In this document: one piece after another, positions 46,169 to 58,510 of the stretch
Numbering within the stretch: the first letter of the stretch is position 1
How the letters are laid out: every line of letters begins with the position of its first letter
NCBI GenBank assembly: GCA_900088475.1
Contig: FLMG01000355.1
Location: forward strand, 102,786-166,785
Direction of reading: 5' to 3'
Source: Hyphochytrium catenoides
Lineage: Eukaryota; Sar; Hyphochytriomycetes; Hyphochytriales; Hyphochytriaceae
DNA length: 64,000 nucleotides
Notes under the pieces: model-generated
The model's database searches: none
Told to the model about the DNA's origin: nothing
What the model saw: the letters and a program-made list of their open reading frames with translations, nothing else
Made by a program: the position numbers and the translations under genes

Positions 46169-46441
46169 TGTTCAGTCCTGAGTCTCTTTTCATCACCAAG
46201 CAGGCAGAAACGCAAGGGGCCTGTTCTATCTCCTATAGCTCACTTGAGAATTTCTCACAGGTCAAAGCCGGGTCTAGCTAGCAGATGCGCAGAACTATCA
46301 TCTTCCGTAGGTTGACATGGCAGAGCGGCCTCGACCAGCCGCTGGACGGTGACCCTAACGAGCTAGCTACCTATAACGGACTCAGCACCGAGCCCACATC
46401 AATGGAGCTTCAGAACTGCTGGTGAATCCCTCGGAGAGACT

Positions 46442-46858
46442 ATGAGGCAGAAGCTCAGCATGATGCGACAACAGTCTGTTGCCGCTCAGCAGCAGCGCCA
46501 GCTCAGTGTGAGAGAGAGGCGGCGGATGTATAGGGCCGATCCGCCCTTTTCCCCTGAAGTTCAAGACCACGAGGCAGCAGCAAATAGCTTGACTTATCAC
46601 CCGCCACACCACCCACTTGCTCCTTCTTGCCCGGCGTAGGATCAGGTACATGATCCTTGAAAGATCACCTCTGTGATAACTATTGATCATCGGTCTTCTT
46701 GTGTGTCTGCAGCGCTTTTCCCGCCAAAGGTCAATCCTCTGATCAGAACGAAGCACGCATCGGATACTTCCCTGGCAATGACAGCAGCAGCCGGAGCAGC
46801 AGCAGCAGAAGAAGAGGATAACGAAGGCGTAGATAAGACTGCGCCACGGAGGGCATAG
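46442..46858 (+). CDS. Possible small protein, low confidence
   Basis: Two coding-like pieces on the plus strand: 46442-46639 (QKLSMMRQQSVAAQQQRQLS, VRERRRMYRADPPFSPEVQD) and, after an acceptor near 46712, LFPPKVNPLIRTKHASDTSL with an Ala/Glu-rich end stopping at 46858. A convincing donor joining them was not found (the best is a weak GTTCAA near 46560). It is divergent from the EDR2-like gene, about 270 bases from its start codon. The family is unknown. Confidence 0.3.
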
Positions 46859-47094
46859 AAGCGTGAAGGCGCTCCCGAGGACTATTTCTATCTTGGTCTC
46901 AGGGCTGCTACTGACTGCTTAATCGATTCGCATTAGAGGCAATGATAAGCTCTACATCGACCTGGAGTAGCCTCTGATATCGTAAAGAACCGTGGTTCTC
47001 TTGCATTTCGACGTTACTCTAGGCAGCCCACTGGAAAGCAGCGTCCTGGCTCTTCCATGCTTCGACTTTGCCTATAGGGCCAGTAGCTGGAGGG

Positions 47095-49210
47095 ATGGAC
47101 GTCACCTCCAGGAACCAAATGTACGTAGAAGGACATGCCTTTCCTTGACAGAAACCTGTTGTCATCCTTTGCTATAGGGGCAGGAAAGATCTACCAGTCG
47201 CCGAGCGGGATCTGGCCACCTATGGCATAGCACCTAGTCTCCTAGGTAGGGGATACCTTTAAGATGTCACGTTGTCCTGACTCATAATAATGAAAGGAAA
47301 CCAGCGGCATTGTTGCGGGCAGGCTATCGCACGGGCAAGGACGTTGCAGACACTCTTCCAAGAGAACTGGCTGCGGGTATTATCTGACATTGGCTTACCC
47401 TTAGTCTGGAAAACTAAGCTATTCCTGGGCAGAAGCAAAAATAAGTGTTGATGACGCTATCAGAGTCTTGAGTGCCGTGCGGAGTTGTGGCAACGACAGG
47501 GCCGTGGCTTCCGCCGTCGTCCCGGCCCTGCATTCACCGGGCTTGTCAGCTCTGGACCTCTTCCTCGTAGGTTATCTCAAATGTTGGAAATCCCCGATTC
47601 TGCTGGTTTTAATGTGCTCTCTGGCTACTCAAAGAAACGGAAGAAGAACAAGCCCATCATAACGTTCTGCAGTGATCTGGATATGATGCTGGGCGGTGGC
47701 CTACAGCGCGGAGAAGTCACAGAGTTCTGTGAGTCTGATCTCACTCTCTTTGCCGTTCTCACTTTAACTTTCCCTTGACGGATAGGTGGTGTGCCAGGAA
47801 TTGGAAAGACTCAGCTCGGGTAGGTGATGTGTGCCACGAGACCACGCACATGCCTATATTCTCACCGTCGCACCCTCACTCATTAGTATACAGTTGGCGC
47901 TTGATGTCCAGATACCTGAGGATTTTGGGGGCGTTGGGGGCGAGGCAGTGTATATTGGTAAGTATCTTTGTAGTTAACATAGCAGTGGATAGGACACTAA
48001 CCTCGACTATTCCGTTAGATACTGAGGGAAGCTTCATGATAGAACGAGTTGCAGAGATGGCAGAGGCAGTCCAGCAGCACGTCGGAAACATTGCGGTATC
48101 AAACTTCTCCCCCAGCTCAGTACTTTTCTTGTCGTGGTGTCTCGAGCCGTCGCTCCTACGCGAGCATGTCTCGTCGATGCACATATCACGGTTACTCCTA
48201 GAACTTTATAATGTCTCCTATCCAGCCCTAGACATCTTAGCTATTTCGTGCACTAGAATCCTAAAAACATCAAGCTGACACGGGTCCCCGCAGAAGAGGA
48301 ACCCACAATATGCAGCTGCAGCTGAAGACTTCACAATGGAGAAGCTTCTTCGGGGTATCCACTGCGCCAGGGTCTATGACAGCTGTGAGCAGATGGCGGC
48401 GATTAACGCTCTGCAAGACTTTCTCAGAGATCATCCGAGGGTCAGGCTGGTGGTCCTAGACAGTATTGCGTTCCACTACAGGCACGACTTTGAAGACGTT
48501 GCCCTGCGTATGCGACAACTAAGCTCTGTAGCGCAGCTTCTGCTAGGTTTAGCCCACGACTTTGACGTTGCGGTAAGCCGCAAAAGAGAGAGAGAGAGAA
48601 GACGAGAGGTAGCCCCCACTTTAGCCTACAGAAGCATACCATCATAGAAGAGCTGCAAGTGAAAGTCAATGTCTCTCTCTTCGTTTGGCGCTAAGCATGT
48701 TCCTTGTAGGTTGTTCTAATCAATCAGGTCACGACGAAGGTCAATGTGGGCTCCACTACGAGCCCAAGCTTTTCCAAGATAATTCCAGCCTTAGGTATTT
48801 GTTATGTTTGGTCGTCCTCAAGACGTGGCTGACCTTCCCCATCCTTGTCGTTTGCTCAAACCTTCTCCCTTCCTACTGGTCTCATCACCGGTAACCCCAG
48901 GTGAGAGCTGGTCTCACGCTCCAACCAATAGGGTGATGCTGTTCTGGCAGGTAACTACTTTGTGCTTCGGCCCTTAGTGGTCGACCTCACTGGCTTATAT
49001 TTTCTCCGTCGCTTAGGATGGACAGCGCTTTGCCCACCTGATGAAGTCACCTAACCGGGAGCAACAGACGGTGCAATTTCAAGGTAACGCGATCTACTGA
49101 CTATTGCTATGCTATTCTTAGCTCAAGCGTTGCGCCTGGCAGTGAACGAAAAGGGCATCAGGGGTTTGCCCTCAAAGAAGAGACGCTTCCAGGAGAGAGC
49201 GGAGAATTAG
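47095..49210 (+). CDS. RAD51C: RAD51 paralog RAD51C
   Basis: RecA-like ATPase of homologous recombination, part of the BCDX2 and CX3 complexes. Thirteen exons join in phase: 47095-47120, 47178-47245, 47305-47376, 47433-47566, 47635-47728, 47786-47819, 47887-47957, 48019-48095, 48294-48572, 48710-48794, 48901-48950, 49017-49083 and 49122-49210. The N-terminal HhH-like region reads DLPVAERDLATYGIAPSLLA, LLRAGYRTGKDVADTLPREL. The core begins PIITFCSDLDMMLGGGLQRG; Walker A is GVPGIGKTQ, then IQLALDVQIPEDFGGVGGEA, DTEGSFMIERV, Walker B RLVVLDSIAFHYRHDFED, VVLINQVTTKV and LGESWSHAPTNRVMLFW. The C-terminus LPSKKRRF resembles the family's nuclear localisation signal. The RAD51C-specific blocks (TFCSDLD.MLGGG, FGGVGGEAV, FHYRHDFED) exclude other paralogs. 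Confidence 0.95.
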
Positions 49211-49391
49211 AGCAATTGCCAGTCCAATAAGCTGGACTGACTGTATAGCGGGATAGGACCAATGTGTCGAATGGACTGCATGTCTATGATACATTCAGTC
49301 AGCGTATCTACACGTCAATCATTCCCTCCGATTGTCCCAATGGGTAGCAACTTAGTGAGTTCCTCTCCTTCCTACTGCACCCCTTCCCCAT

Positions 49392-52300
49392 TTAGAAGAA
49401 TATACCGCCCTCATCATCCTCCTCCTGCAAAGTATGGAAATATTCGGTCAGCGTCTGCGAGGAAACAGTCCTCGGGAAAGTGTGTGCGCCTTGATGGAGG
49501 GGCAGGACGCTCATACTTGCACTCTGGGGCAGACCGCCAGTAGGTGCATGCTGTTGATTAAGCGTTGCCGTGAAGCGGGACATGTCATTCATGGAGAAGA
49601 TGCGGTTGGCTGATGTAGAAATTTTGGTGAGAGACGTAAGAAGCTCAATCACACTTTCCACATCGTTGACGTAGTATTGAGCTGCGCTGGGTTTCTTGCC
49701 CACCGTCACTGTGTAACAGTTCTTCAGCCTACAAATATAAGGCCATGCATCAGTTGGATATGCGACTTTGAGGTTGCGGAGAGAGCAGGAGCTATCCACC
49801 CGGCAGCGTTGTGCTCAGTCAATTTCTCATGTATGCAGTTCGCTTGCCAAGAGACAGGACAAGAGAGAGAGGACACAAAGAGAGGAATCCCCCATTGAAA
49901 GACTGCTAGCGCGTAACTCCAAAAGCCAGAAGGATGGAGGTCTTTTCAAGGCTAACTGTCTCAAAGATGCCGCCATGGGTTACCTGGTTCTCTCTTCTAG
50001 CTCTACAAACATGGGCTCGTCAGAAGCATCGTCGCCTATGCACAGCACGAAGTCCACATATTGGCTGGTCGTGCTCTCGACTGTGGAAAGAATCCGGTCT
50101 ACCATCAGCCCCTTATGCACGCCCTCAGGGCGAACTTCAAGATAGCCTTTGCCTATGAGAATCTATGGTGTGACAAAGTTAGGCAAGCAGTAAAAGTTTT
50201 TAGACAAAGAGAACCTAAAGTTTAGGGAAAGGTCAGGACTGGAACTTACGTCTACGTTGAAGTGCTCGAGGACTTGCACCAGTTGGTCCTGCAACTCCTT
50301 TGCCTGGAGCATGCCAAACTCTGGGTCGGCATCCGAATATTGCCACACCAGAGCACTTCCTTTCTTCTCGATATATGTGCCATCCGTGCGCTGCCAAAAG
50401 AAGTGGTCCACTTTCGTCAGCCCTATGAGCTTAAACCTCTGTCGTTGTCTCACTTCCTCTCTCTTCCTCTCTCTCCCTCTCTGTTTTCTATTCCTTCTCT
50501 CGCCCTTGGCAGGGTAATGTTTCTCTAATAGCTAACCGGTCCCACTTCGGCTTGACTGCTTTACAAGTTCATCGTCCACCCGGTATATCTTTTCTCCAAT
50601 GAAGGTCTAACCTGAGTATAGATGTCCATTATGGAGTGCGTGATCTCCTTCCAGCTGTCATCGTTCGTTCTCTCGACCACTGTCTCCCAATAATTCGCAT
50701 CCGAGTCCACAAGATCTAGTTCTTCTGCAAAGAGGCGGACCTCAAGGTCATGCCCTCTATCCTCAGACCGCGGCCAGTGATAGAAGTACCCGTGCTCAGC
50801 GGCTAAGCCAAGACTTCGAACTTTTGTGAAAGCCTTGGTAAACCCGAGAGTGAGTATAGATTGAGCTAACGGCACCGAGTCTTTGAATGCTGACTCGACT
50901 TTGTGGGAAGGACTTGACAGCAGTAAGCAAAGCAAGGATGGTCAGTTCGTGGCTATACCTTTTTCAAGTCACTTCGTTCTTTGCCACTGAGGATAAAGAC
51001 AGTGTTTCTCGGATCATCGCACAGCTTCTGAAGTAGGTTCAGAGTACTGGGACGCAACTCCTCAACCGCCTCTTGACGCTCCTGGAGGTACTTAGTATAC
51101 CTACACGCCTTATTTAGTCTACAGAGCGTTATGTGCCTTTTGTTCTCTCTCTTCTTTGCCACTTCTAGCTGTGGTTTCTATCGGTCATCTGCTTCTGTTA
51201 TTTTGGTCCTTCTTTGACCATAAGCGGCACCACACTGTGAGAACTCTAGGTTGTTTTCCTAGTGAGAACTTCCCAATACTTGTGTAGCCGCCTGTAGGGG
51301 TAAAATCACTATCAGCAACCAGTCCTTACCGATTCTGTGGCTCTTCTGCCACGAGCGTCCCCCCAAAGTCCAGCAAAATGCATCTTCTGGAGCTCTTTCG
51401 GTATTGCCGCAGCACCTTATCGACGTCTAGTGCTTGAAAGCCGTGATGCATTCCCAACATTCTGAAGCCAAAGCCAAAGCCCATGCTTAGATAGTCCACA
51501 TCGTCCAGTTTTTTGTGAGAACGCTTCAAGTCCACGAGCACGCGTTCCGCCCACCGAGTGGTGGTGTTCCCTAAGATATACTGGAATGACACGAGTTAGA
51601 AAAGCAGGAACGTAGGCATGGCCACAGCGATAGAATCTGCTTCACTAAGAGAACAAGAGCAGAAACAACAGAGCCGGGAGGCAGAGAAAAGAGAGCCAGC
51701 TCAGGAACGGGGTAGGTTGATAGGAAGCGAAGTAGTTGGGATTGCATCATATGGAAGCCAATAGGGGTGAAGGTTGAAACAGTGGAGTCGCGGGACACCT
51801 GCAGAGTTCTCTGGTGTCTATCTTTTCTCAAGTCTTCAGATTGTGAGAATATCTGCTCTATGGCTTCCACCACTTCTTCCTTCCTCCATGGATTGACCGA
51901 CCAGGCGCCATGTAATACTCTGCTGCATCCCACAAACTCTGACATTATGAGCGTCCCCGGTTGCCTTTGGAGGTTCTTACTAACAAACTCTTGCGTATAG
52001 ACATACTCAAAGGGGTTCAGCTGGATGCCACCGCGTACGTGCGTGAGGAGCTTTGCGGGAAAGGACAAAGGTAGGTGTTAGGGCAAACATCCACTCAAAT
52101 AAGGTAGGGGAAGTAGCTCCGGCAATGGGGGATCTAATGTCCTACTAGCGGGGTGAGCAGAAGGTATCTGAGACTACATAGAAACACTTGGAGAACTTGG
52201 GATATCCTGTCAATAGCCAGCAAGGCGTGGAGCCTGATATCAACACCTCTTGAACTGGCGGGATTTTCGTCGCCTAGCACTTACAAAAGCATCTGCCATT

Positions 52301-54954
52301 CCCATGTATGCCATCCGCTCTTCAAAGGATAAGCTTGGTACTTCCTTGTAATGAATAACAGGATCATCTGGTCCGCCTCCTGTCGGAAAATCCTGGTTGA
52401 TCTGATCTCTGAGTAATCGCACCTCCAGCAGTGTTTGTTGATAGGATTTCTGGCGTGATACGTATTCCCCACTGTCTGCCACACAGACCTGTAGTGCAAC
52501 ACCAGGAAAAGGATATTATAGATGTCGCGCAAGGAGTAAGTAAACCCTTCAGGGCGGTGCAAAGCCACACCCAAGAATTGACTAGAGCAAATTTCTCTGT
52601 AGAGCAAGATAGATGGCAAGGAAGAGTAGCGCAGAGGAGGTAGAAGGGGCATGAGCGAAGGCGATTTGGAAAAACGGAGTACAAGAGCGCTTTTGAAAAG
52701 AAAAGAAGTGGGCAGCAAGCATGCTAAGTACCTGGACTAATCTGAGGATACGGGCTTGCTCCGGATACTTCTTGAGGAATTCACGCAGGGCCAGAAGCTT
52801 CAGCTGAATGCCACTGAGCCTACCCAGACTGTCCAGCCCGCACAGCACTACTTTCCCTTTATATTCCTCGATGAGCTGAGTGACCTGGCGACAAGAAGAT
52901 CAGTGTACTCCATAAAAGCCTCAGCTCAAAGGGTACTACAAGACAGCTATAAATTCAGGCTATAGACATAAAAAGACGCTATGAAGCAGCCAATATCGAA
53001 CGACAGGCATTAGCATTGGTAGCTTTGCAATACCCGGGTATTATAACTTTCAGTCTCCAGAATGGAGTCCAGAAGGGAGGGTTCAATGCCTGCGTGACTA
53101 ATAGTGATATTCACTAGCCGTCCTCCGTAATCCACACCCAAAAACCCTCCCTGCTGTGGACCGTAAGTCAAGCCCATAATCCTGCGACAGCTGGTCAAGA
53201 AATGCCTTGCGTACTCGTAGAGGTGAAAACCTGTGACAAGAACTCATGTTAGAAGCGGTAAGCGCAGCACCATATTAGCTCTCCGAAGAGGAGGTCTCCA
53301 CCGAAGACGTGATCTTGAACGAACGAACGAACGTAGAAGGACTATATACTTGGGATACCTATGTGATCTGCGCTTAGCATCCCTGAAAGTAAGGCATCCC
53401 TCACCGAGAGGGTCCTGAACAGCTCGGATGAGGGGAAAGGTGTGTGCAGAAACAGCCCTATATTCGCCCTCCTTAGACGTCGGGAGAGAAAGGAAGGAAG
53501 GATCAGGAGGTGCAGGTCATGGACCCATATCATATCTCCCTCATGATAAGCTTCGACAACCTGCAAATAAAAAATAATTCATCATTTACAGTCAAAGCCC
53601 TTAAAAATCCAAGAAGAGGCAGGTTGAGATGGAATCTACGAGGTCCGCTTCATAGTGAATAGTATAAAGATAGAGTGGAGATAGCATTCGACTTCTCTCG
53701 TACCGCGTCGCTGAAAACCTTATTGGCAGTTGCATATGTGGACCAAGCTGTGTCTTGCTCTGTAGGGTTCCACCATCTCGTAGGAAGCTCTCCATAGACG
53801 TCAATAACGTTATGGAAAATAGGCCAAAGGGTTCCTAAGCAGTACTTCTCATATCCCTTTGCTAGGTCCGGACTCAGAAAGACCGGCCAGCAGCGAAAGG
53901 GCTGAAGAGCCTCACTCACAGCATCCTCTTCATCGGGTGTGATGACTGTGTTGCAAGGTACTGTACCCACCCATACGACACGCATACCATCGCTAGCATA
54001 GCTTTGGCCACTGTCTTGGGTTCTGTGGGTAGGGCAAAGCAGCTGATCTCGGTCCCATTGTACGTTCCAAGTCCCGTCTTCCTTCTTTGTAACAATGACA
54101 GGAAGTTTATAGCAGACGATCAACACGGAATCGGATTTGCTTATTGTAGTTTCCTGCAGCGAATCGTCAAAGGAACGCCGGCGCTTGACTGGTCCTTGAC
54201 GCGGAGGGGATCCCATGTTCTTGATATGCGGATGAGGGATTCTGCCAGATGACTTAGTGTTCTGGTGTCGTATAACCTGTGCACTGGGCACGGCGCTCTT
54301 TGTCTCAACCTCTAGACCCGTCGCGACGGATGGAGGTGAAGGACTGCTAGGGATAATCTGGTCTGAGACAAAAGCCTCACCAGTATGCAATCTAGGAATG
54401 AGAGGAAAGCCGTCAGGTTGAACAGTCTGGGGGACAGGCGTCCCATAGTCTTTATCCAGGGTGTCTTGGATGAGAAGCTCGTGTCCTTCTACAGAGACGG
54501 AGTGAACGGTATTGCCTTGCTCCCAGCGCTAAGAAGTAAGAGGGTGGTAAGTCGACTCAATACATGTTTTGCTTGAAATTGAAGGCGCTGGGCTCCCATC
54601 ATCCTACCTTGAACTTTCCTCCTCCGAAGATGGCATACCTAAACCGCAGCTCCGTGCCTGTGTGGATCATAACAGGATGAGGGTTGAACCATAGAGGATA
54701 GAGCTCCGGTGTAGTCACGAGCTCGACGCCGTTATCGAGCGGAGATGAATGACCAGGCTCCGCAGGACGATCTGAGGCCACCACGAGGCTCTCGCCGTGC
54801 CGCAGGTTGGCCGTAAGCTCAAAGTCCACCCGTGTCTGAGGTGCAAACTAAAATAGCATATGCGTAAGGATTGGTAATAAAGGCGTGCAAGCAGAAAGAC
54901 TGGACATACCTGTTGTCGGAACCTCTCAGAACTGAGAGAGCCCGAGCCCCTCAT
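49392..54954 (-). CDS. Trehalose-6-phosphate synthase/phosphatase with CBM20
   Basis: Class II-type bifunctional protein in many exons. The start is the ATG at 54954 (RGSGSLSSERFRQQ). An N-terminal CBM20 starch-binding domain follows (VDFELTANLRHGESLVVAS, NGVELVTTPELYPLW). The GT20 synthase domain is recognisable from SDSVLIVCYKLPVIV through KGYEKYCLGTLWPIFHNVID, GDMIWVHDLHLLILPSFLSR, RANIGLFLHTPFPSSELFRT, GLDSLGRLSGIQLKLLALRE, FEYVYTQEF and GTLIMSEFVGCSRVLHGAWS, VNPW. The HAD phosphatase domain follows: RRCILLDFGGTLVAEE, VFILSGKERSDLK, LGLAAEHGYFYHWP, a later IGDDASDE block, and CYTVTVGKKPSAAQYY with the stop at 49392. The phosphatase motif I is LDFGGT instead of the usual LDYDGT, losing the second Asp. 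Exon edges were not all fixed; the domain order is secure. Confidence 0.92.
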
Positions 54955-57142
54955 CCTGCTGCTGTTCTTTGGCAATCAATTGGGGGAATTGTAGATGGTG
55001 GGTGGCTCTAAGATGGGCATAACCATGGACCGACCTATGACACTACAGCTCGATTCACCGCATCAATCAGGAGTGCTACCCCAAAGCGCTAGATAATAAG
55101 CAATCGCACAGTTAGCTCCACCGTGCCCTTGTAGGCTGTGTCCAGGTATACAATGGCACCTTCATCCACTTTCTTGCTTTTAGACCTTTAGACCTGAGTT
55201 GGCCGGGAAGCATACCTTACCCATGCACCTTCCGCCTTCTCGGTACCAACAGCCGCGCCAATAGCGCTACTTCCCTCACGCTGTGCTTTGAGAAAGGGAC
55301 TTTATGCTGGCGTTACTTAGCATTGGCTCCATGCACATGCACTTTGCGACTGTCCAGTGAATCTCTGGGATACTTCCTAGTGGTCGAGGCCTTCCTACAT
55401 CAGCTCCTCCGATGGATGCAGACACAGCGTTGAGCGACAAAGGTGCATGTCACAGCGTTGAGCGACAAAGGTGCATGTCAGACACAAAGGCGGCAAGAAG
55501 CTGCAGACAGTCTCTCATTGTACAGAGCCAGGGGAGGGGCATTATTGTATGTGCAGGTGAAAGGCTTCACTACTACTGTATTCACTATGTTAGTGGATCT
55601 CGTGAGGATTCGTGATACGCTGACGGCCTCTCCTTAATAGACGTTCAATTTGGTGTCTGTATTCATTATTCTACCCCACAAAACCCCGCTATGTACACTG
55701 TACAATGTAATAAGGCAGGTCCTAAAAAAAGTGAGAGTAGCTAACGGATAGGTTCCTTTTCTGACCGTTACTGGTAAGCATCCTTCTTGATGATCGTACA
55801 CGTAGATGGAAAAAGACGAGGGCTGCGGCGGCAGAACAGACGACTGAAGAGCATGATGATGCTAGATGAAGGCTCTTATCTTCATCCACAGCAGTCCCAG
55901 ATTCTGGTGTCTCTAAATCTACTCCACAGCGGTGAGTTTTTCATCGGCGGTCTAGAGCATTGTAGTTGTAGTCTATAATAGCGGCTGTTGGTTTCCTACC
56001 TGAGAAGATGTTATTATATTTGTACCCCATATTTTTTGCAAAAGAGAACCTTCTCATGGCTTTCATCTAGTGTCATCCTCACCATCATGAAACCTTCTCA
56101 GCATTTTCAGTGTCGCAGCCATTAGAAGCAGATTCAAGAATAGGAAAGCCCACCGACGGTAATAAGTAGGATAATAGTAGTAGGAGGGGCTTCTTTCTTT
56201 TTTTAATCATAAATAAAGGAGAGGGTTTTCGTTGTCCTCTTGTTGTTTGGGTGGTGGTGGGACAACAACAACAACAAGCGCGCCGTAAAATACCCCGCAC
56301 TGCGGGGCGGATCTCTCTTCATGCAGCAGACACGTAAGTGGAACTTCATAATAGATGAGATCCCATCATCAGACTTGTACTATAATATTTATTGGATTGT
56401 TTCCAACTCGTAGTGCTAACCATTAGGGAAAAATCTGGTGGAGGCTCAGTAGCGAGCGTCATAATGAGGGTGTCACTGCTATGATAGGAGGATCATCCTC
56501 ATTCTTCTTCTTCTTTGTACTTTGTATCGAGCGATCACATCCATAGAGATACACAATGTTGGTTTTACATTCCCACACCTGAAAGGAGTCGCTAACGGTC
56601 ATCGGACAGACACAACTGTGGATACAACGGACTACTTCTGGTAGCATAAATCTCCAAAACTGGGCTGTGTTTGCCCCTCCTGGCGGTTCGGGAAGAGGGA
56701 CGAAGAAAAGGATCTCCATCATCATCAGATCATCATCCAGCTTAGGTACCCTGCTATATCTGAATAGGAAGCAGTTCTAGTGGTGGTTGCCGCTATTATT
56801 GGTTTCTTGGGATAAAAGCTGTTGCTGCTACAAATAGGTCCCTGCTGCTGCTGCGCCTCCTCCCCCCAGGCAAACAACAGTCAACAGATCTTCATTTTCA
56901 GCGCACCCTTTGTACAAAGGTATCTTTTCTGACCCATCATCCAGGAGATCCTCCTGCTGCTCCAATTTTCGTGCTACTGGCGTAGCGCAGTGAGTCTAGC
57001 CACAAGTGCAATAACTTAGTCCAGTGACTCTTTATAGTTGTCAGCGTTGGCCTTGTGTCATCAGGGGCCCTGATCTGCGCGTGCTGCTTTGCACCACGGG
57101 GGGTTTTGCCTTGAGCTTTGTCTTGAGCCATAACGACAGAAG
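54955..57142. other. Intergenic 2.2 kb, one possible small ORF
   Basis: Between the starts of the TPS gene and the phosphoglycerate-mutase gene, so mostly promoter and spacer. The minus-strand frame 56459-56725 (88 codons, MMMEILFFVPLPEPPGGANT, RFMLPEVVRCIHSCVCPMTV) could be a small gene, but no family or splice support was seen. A short Cys-run frame at 56085-56300 is low complexity. Confidence 0.35.
55423..55478. repeat. 28-bp tandem duplication
   Basis: A 28-base unit beginning CACAGCGTTGAGCGACAAAG is repeated perfectly twice in direct tandem. It lies about 470 bases upstream of the TPS start codon (gene on the minus strand). A recent slippage duplication is the simplest reading. Confidence 0.95.
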
Positions 57143-58233
57143 ATGACATCAACAGCGAATCCCGAATCGGCCATTCTACTACCTGGTGCTCCTTTGTGTG
57201 AGAAATCCAGCGGGTCTGAATACCAAAAGCACCTAGACGAGATTAGAGCAATTGGCAAAGTTGATCTCGGACCTTTGAAGTCTGTTATCTTCCCCTTATC
57301 TGAAATTGATAAAGTCAAGGTAAGCTAGACAAAAGTTAGAGAGTAATTGAACCCGAAGCCCGCGCCAGGAAAGCTCCAACAGCCAGTCGAGGACTTCCCA
57401 TGCACCACCTATACCCTCGTAGGACTGACACCTGCTATGTCCTTTGTCCTTTCTCGGGTAATTGAAGGACGAGGAGCGCCTCAAAGGCTGGAAGATGAAA
57501 ATTGTACACTACGTACGGCACGGCGAAGCAATGCACAACCTCGCTGCCGCCACCTCCAAAACTCAACCTGCCTGTGGATGTAAACTATCTCCCCCAGGGC
57601 CCTGTGTCTATAAGGATCCTGCTCTAACGGATCCAGCGTAAGTGCATCTTTCATGTCTTTGCTTAGCACTCGTTGTTGGCTCTGTGCATTCAAGAAAGTG
57701 TGGCCATCTCTCTCTTCGTTAGGTTGACCCCATTAGGCGAAGAGCAAGCTAGAAGTCATCAAGAGCACGCAAAAAACCTACGGGTGGATCTCGTGGCGGT
57801 CTCTCCGCTCAAAAGAACCTTGCAGACAGCAGCTCTTGCTTTTGCGGAAACGTTAGGAGGTAGCCGCCCTGCATTTATAGCCGTAGAGGAGTTACGAGAG
57901 CAACAAGGAGTGCATCTCGGAGACAAGCGCCGGCCCACTTCTGAAGCAGCGAAAGAGTTCAATTACGTCGATTTCTCCCTGTGCCCAGCGGATGACGACA
58001 AGTGGTCTGATAATGTGCGAGAACCTCGTTTGGATATTGCTAAACGAGGATATCGCTATTTGCGTTGGGTACATGACCGCGAAGAAGCTAACATTGCAGT
58101 TGTGTCACATTCCAGTTTCCTTTTGACGCTATTCAATCTTTGCCTAGAGACAGATAATACTATGCTGAAGCAGTGGTTTGCTACTGGCGAGCTACGATCA
58201 GTTGTACAGTTCAGCAAGCTAAATGATATTTAA
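57143..58233 (+). CDS. Histidine-phosphatase (phosphoglycerate mutase) family protein
   Basis: Three exons: 57143-57319, 57468-57637 and 57723-58233, phase-consistent, about 285 residues. The family catalytic motif is at the end of a beta strand, KIVHYVRHGEAMHN, with the phospho-accepting His of RHG. It is followed by LTPLGEEQARSH, VDLVAVSPLKRTLQTAALAF, EELREQQGVHLGDKRRP and the second catalytic His in IAVVSHSSFLLTLFN. The charged N-terminal extension (DLGPLKSVIFPLSEIDKVK) precedes the domain. The insert with Cys residues (TQPACGCKLSPPGP) is unusual. The overall pattern (EELRE..G...D.RR......F) is like fungal and plant PGAM-like phosphatases of unknown substrate instead of true glycolytic mutase. 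Confidence 0.85.
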
Positions 58234-58510
58234 GCGGTATGGACCAACGACCAGAGCACGGTTGTCCACCTTTTTAGAAGTTTCTAAGCTAATCCTATGA
58301 CTACTTATCAGCCACTCCTAACATGTCAAGTCCTAAAGCTCTTAACGGCTACAGCCTAACTACGTTTGCATTGGACCACCTACTCTATATCAGATTTGAG
58401 CCTACTTTCCTGTGGCTTCGTCTAGCTACCGACTAACTACTTTATGGATACAAAGGACGCAGATGGCTATCTACACGGAGTGACTATGTCCCCTTTTTCT
58501 CGAGCACTCT

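Noticed and set aside
51767-52000. Plus-strand frames inside the trehalose-phosphate synthase gene
   Set aside because: They are antisense to clear GT20 exons and lack coding character.
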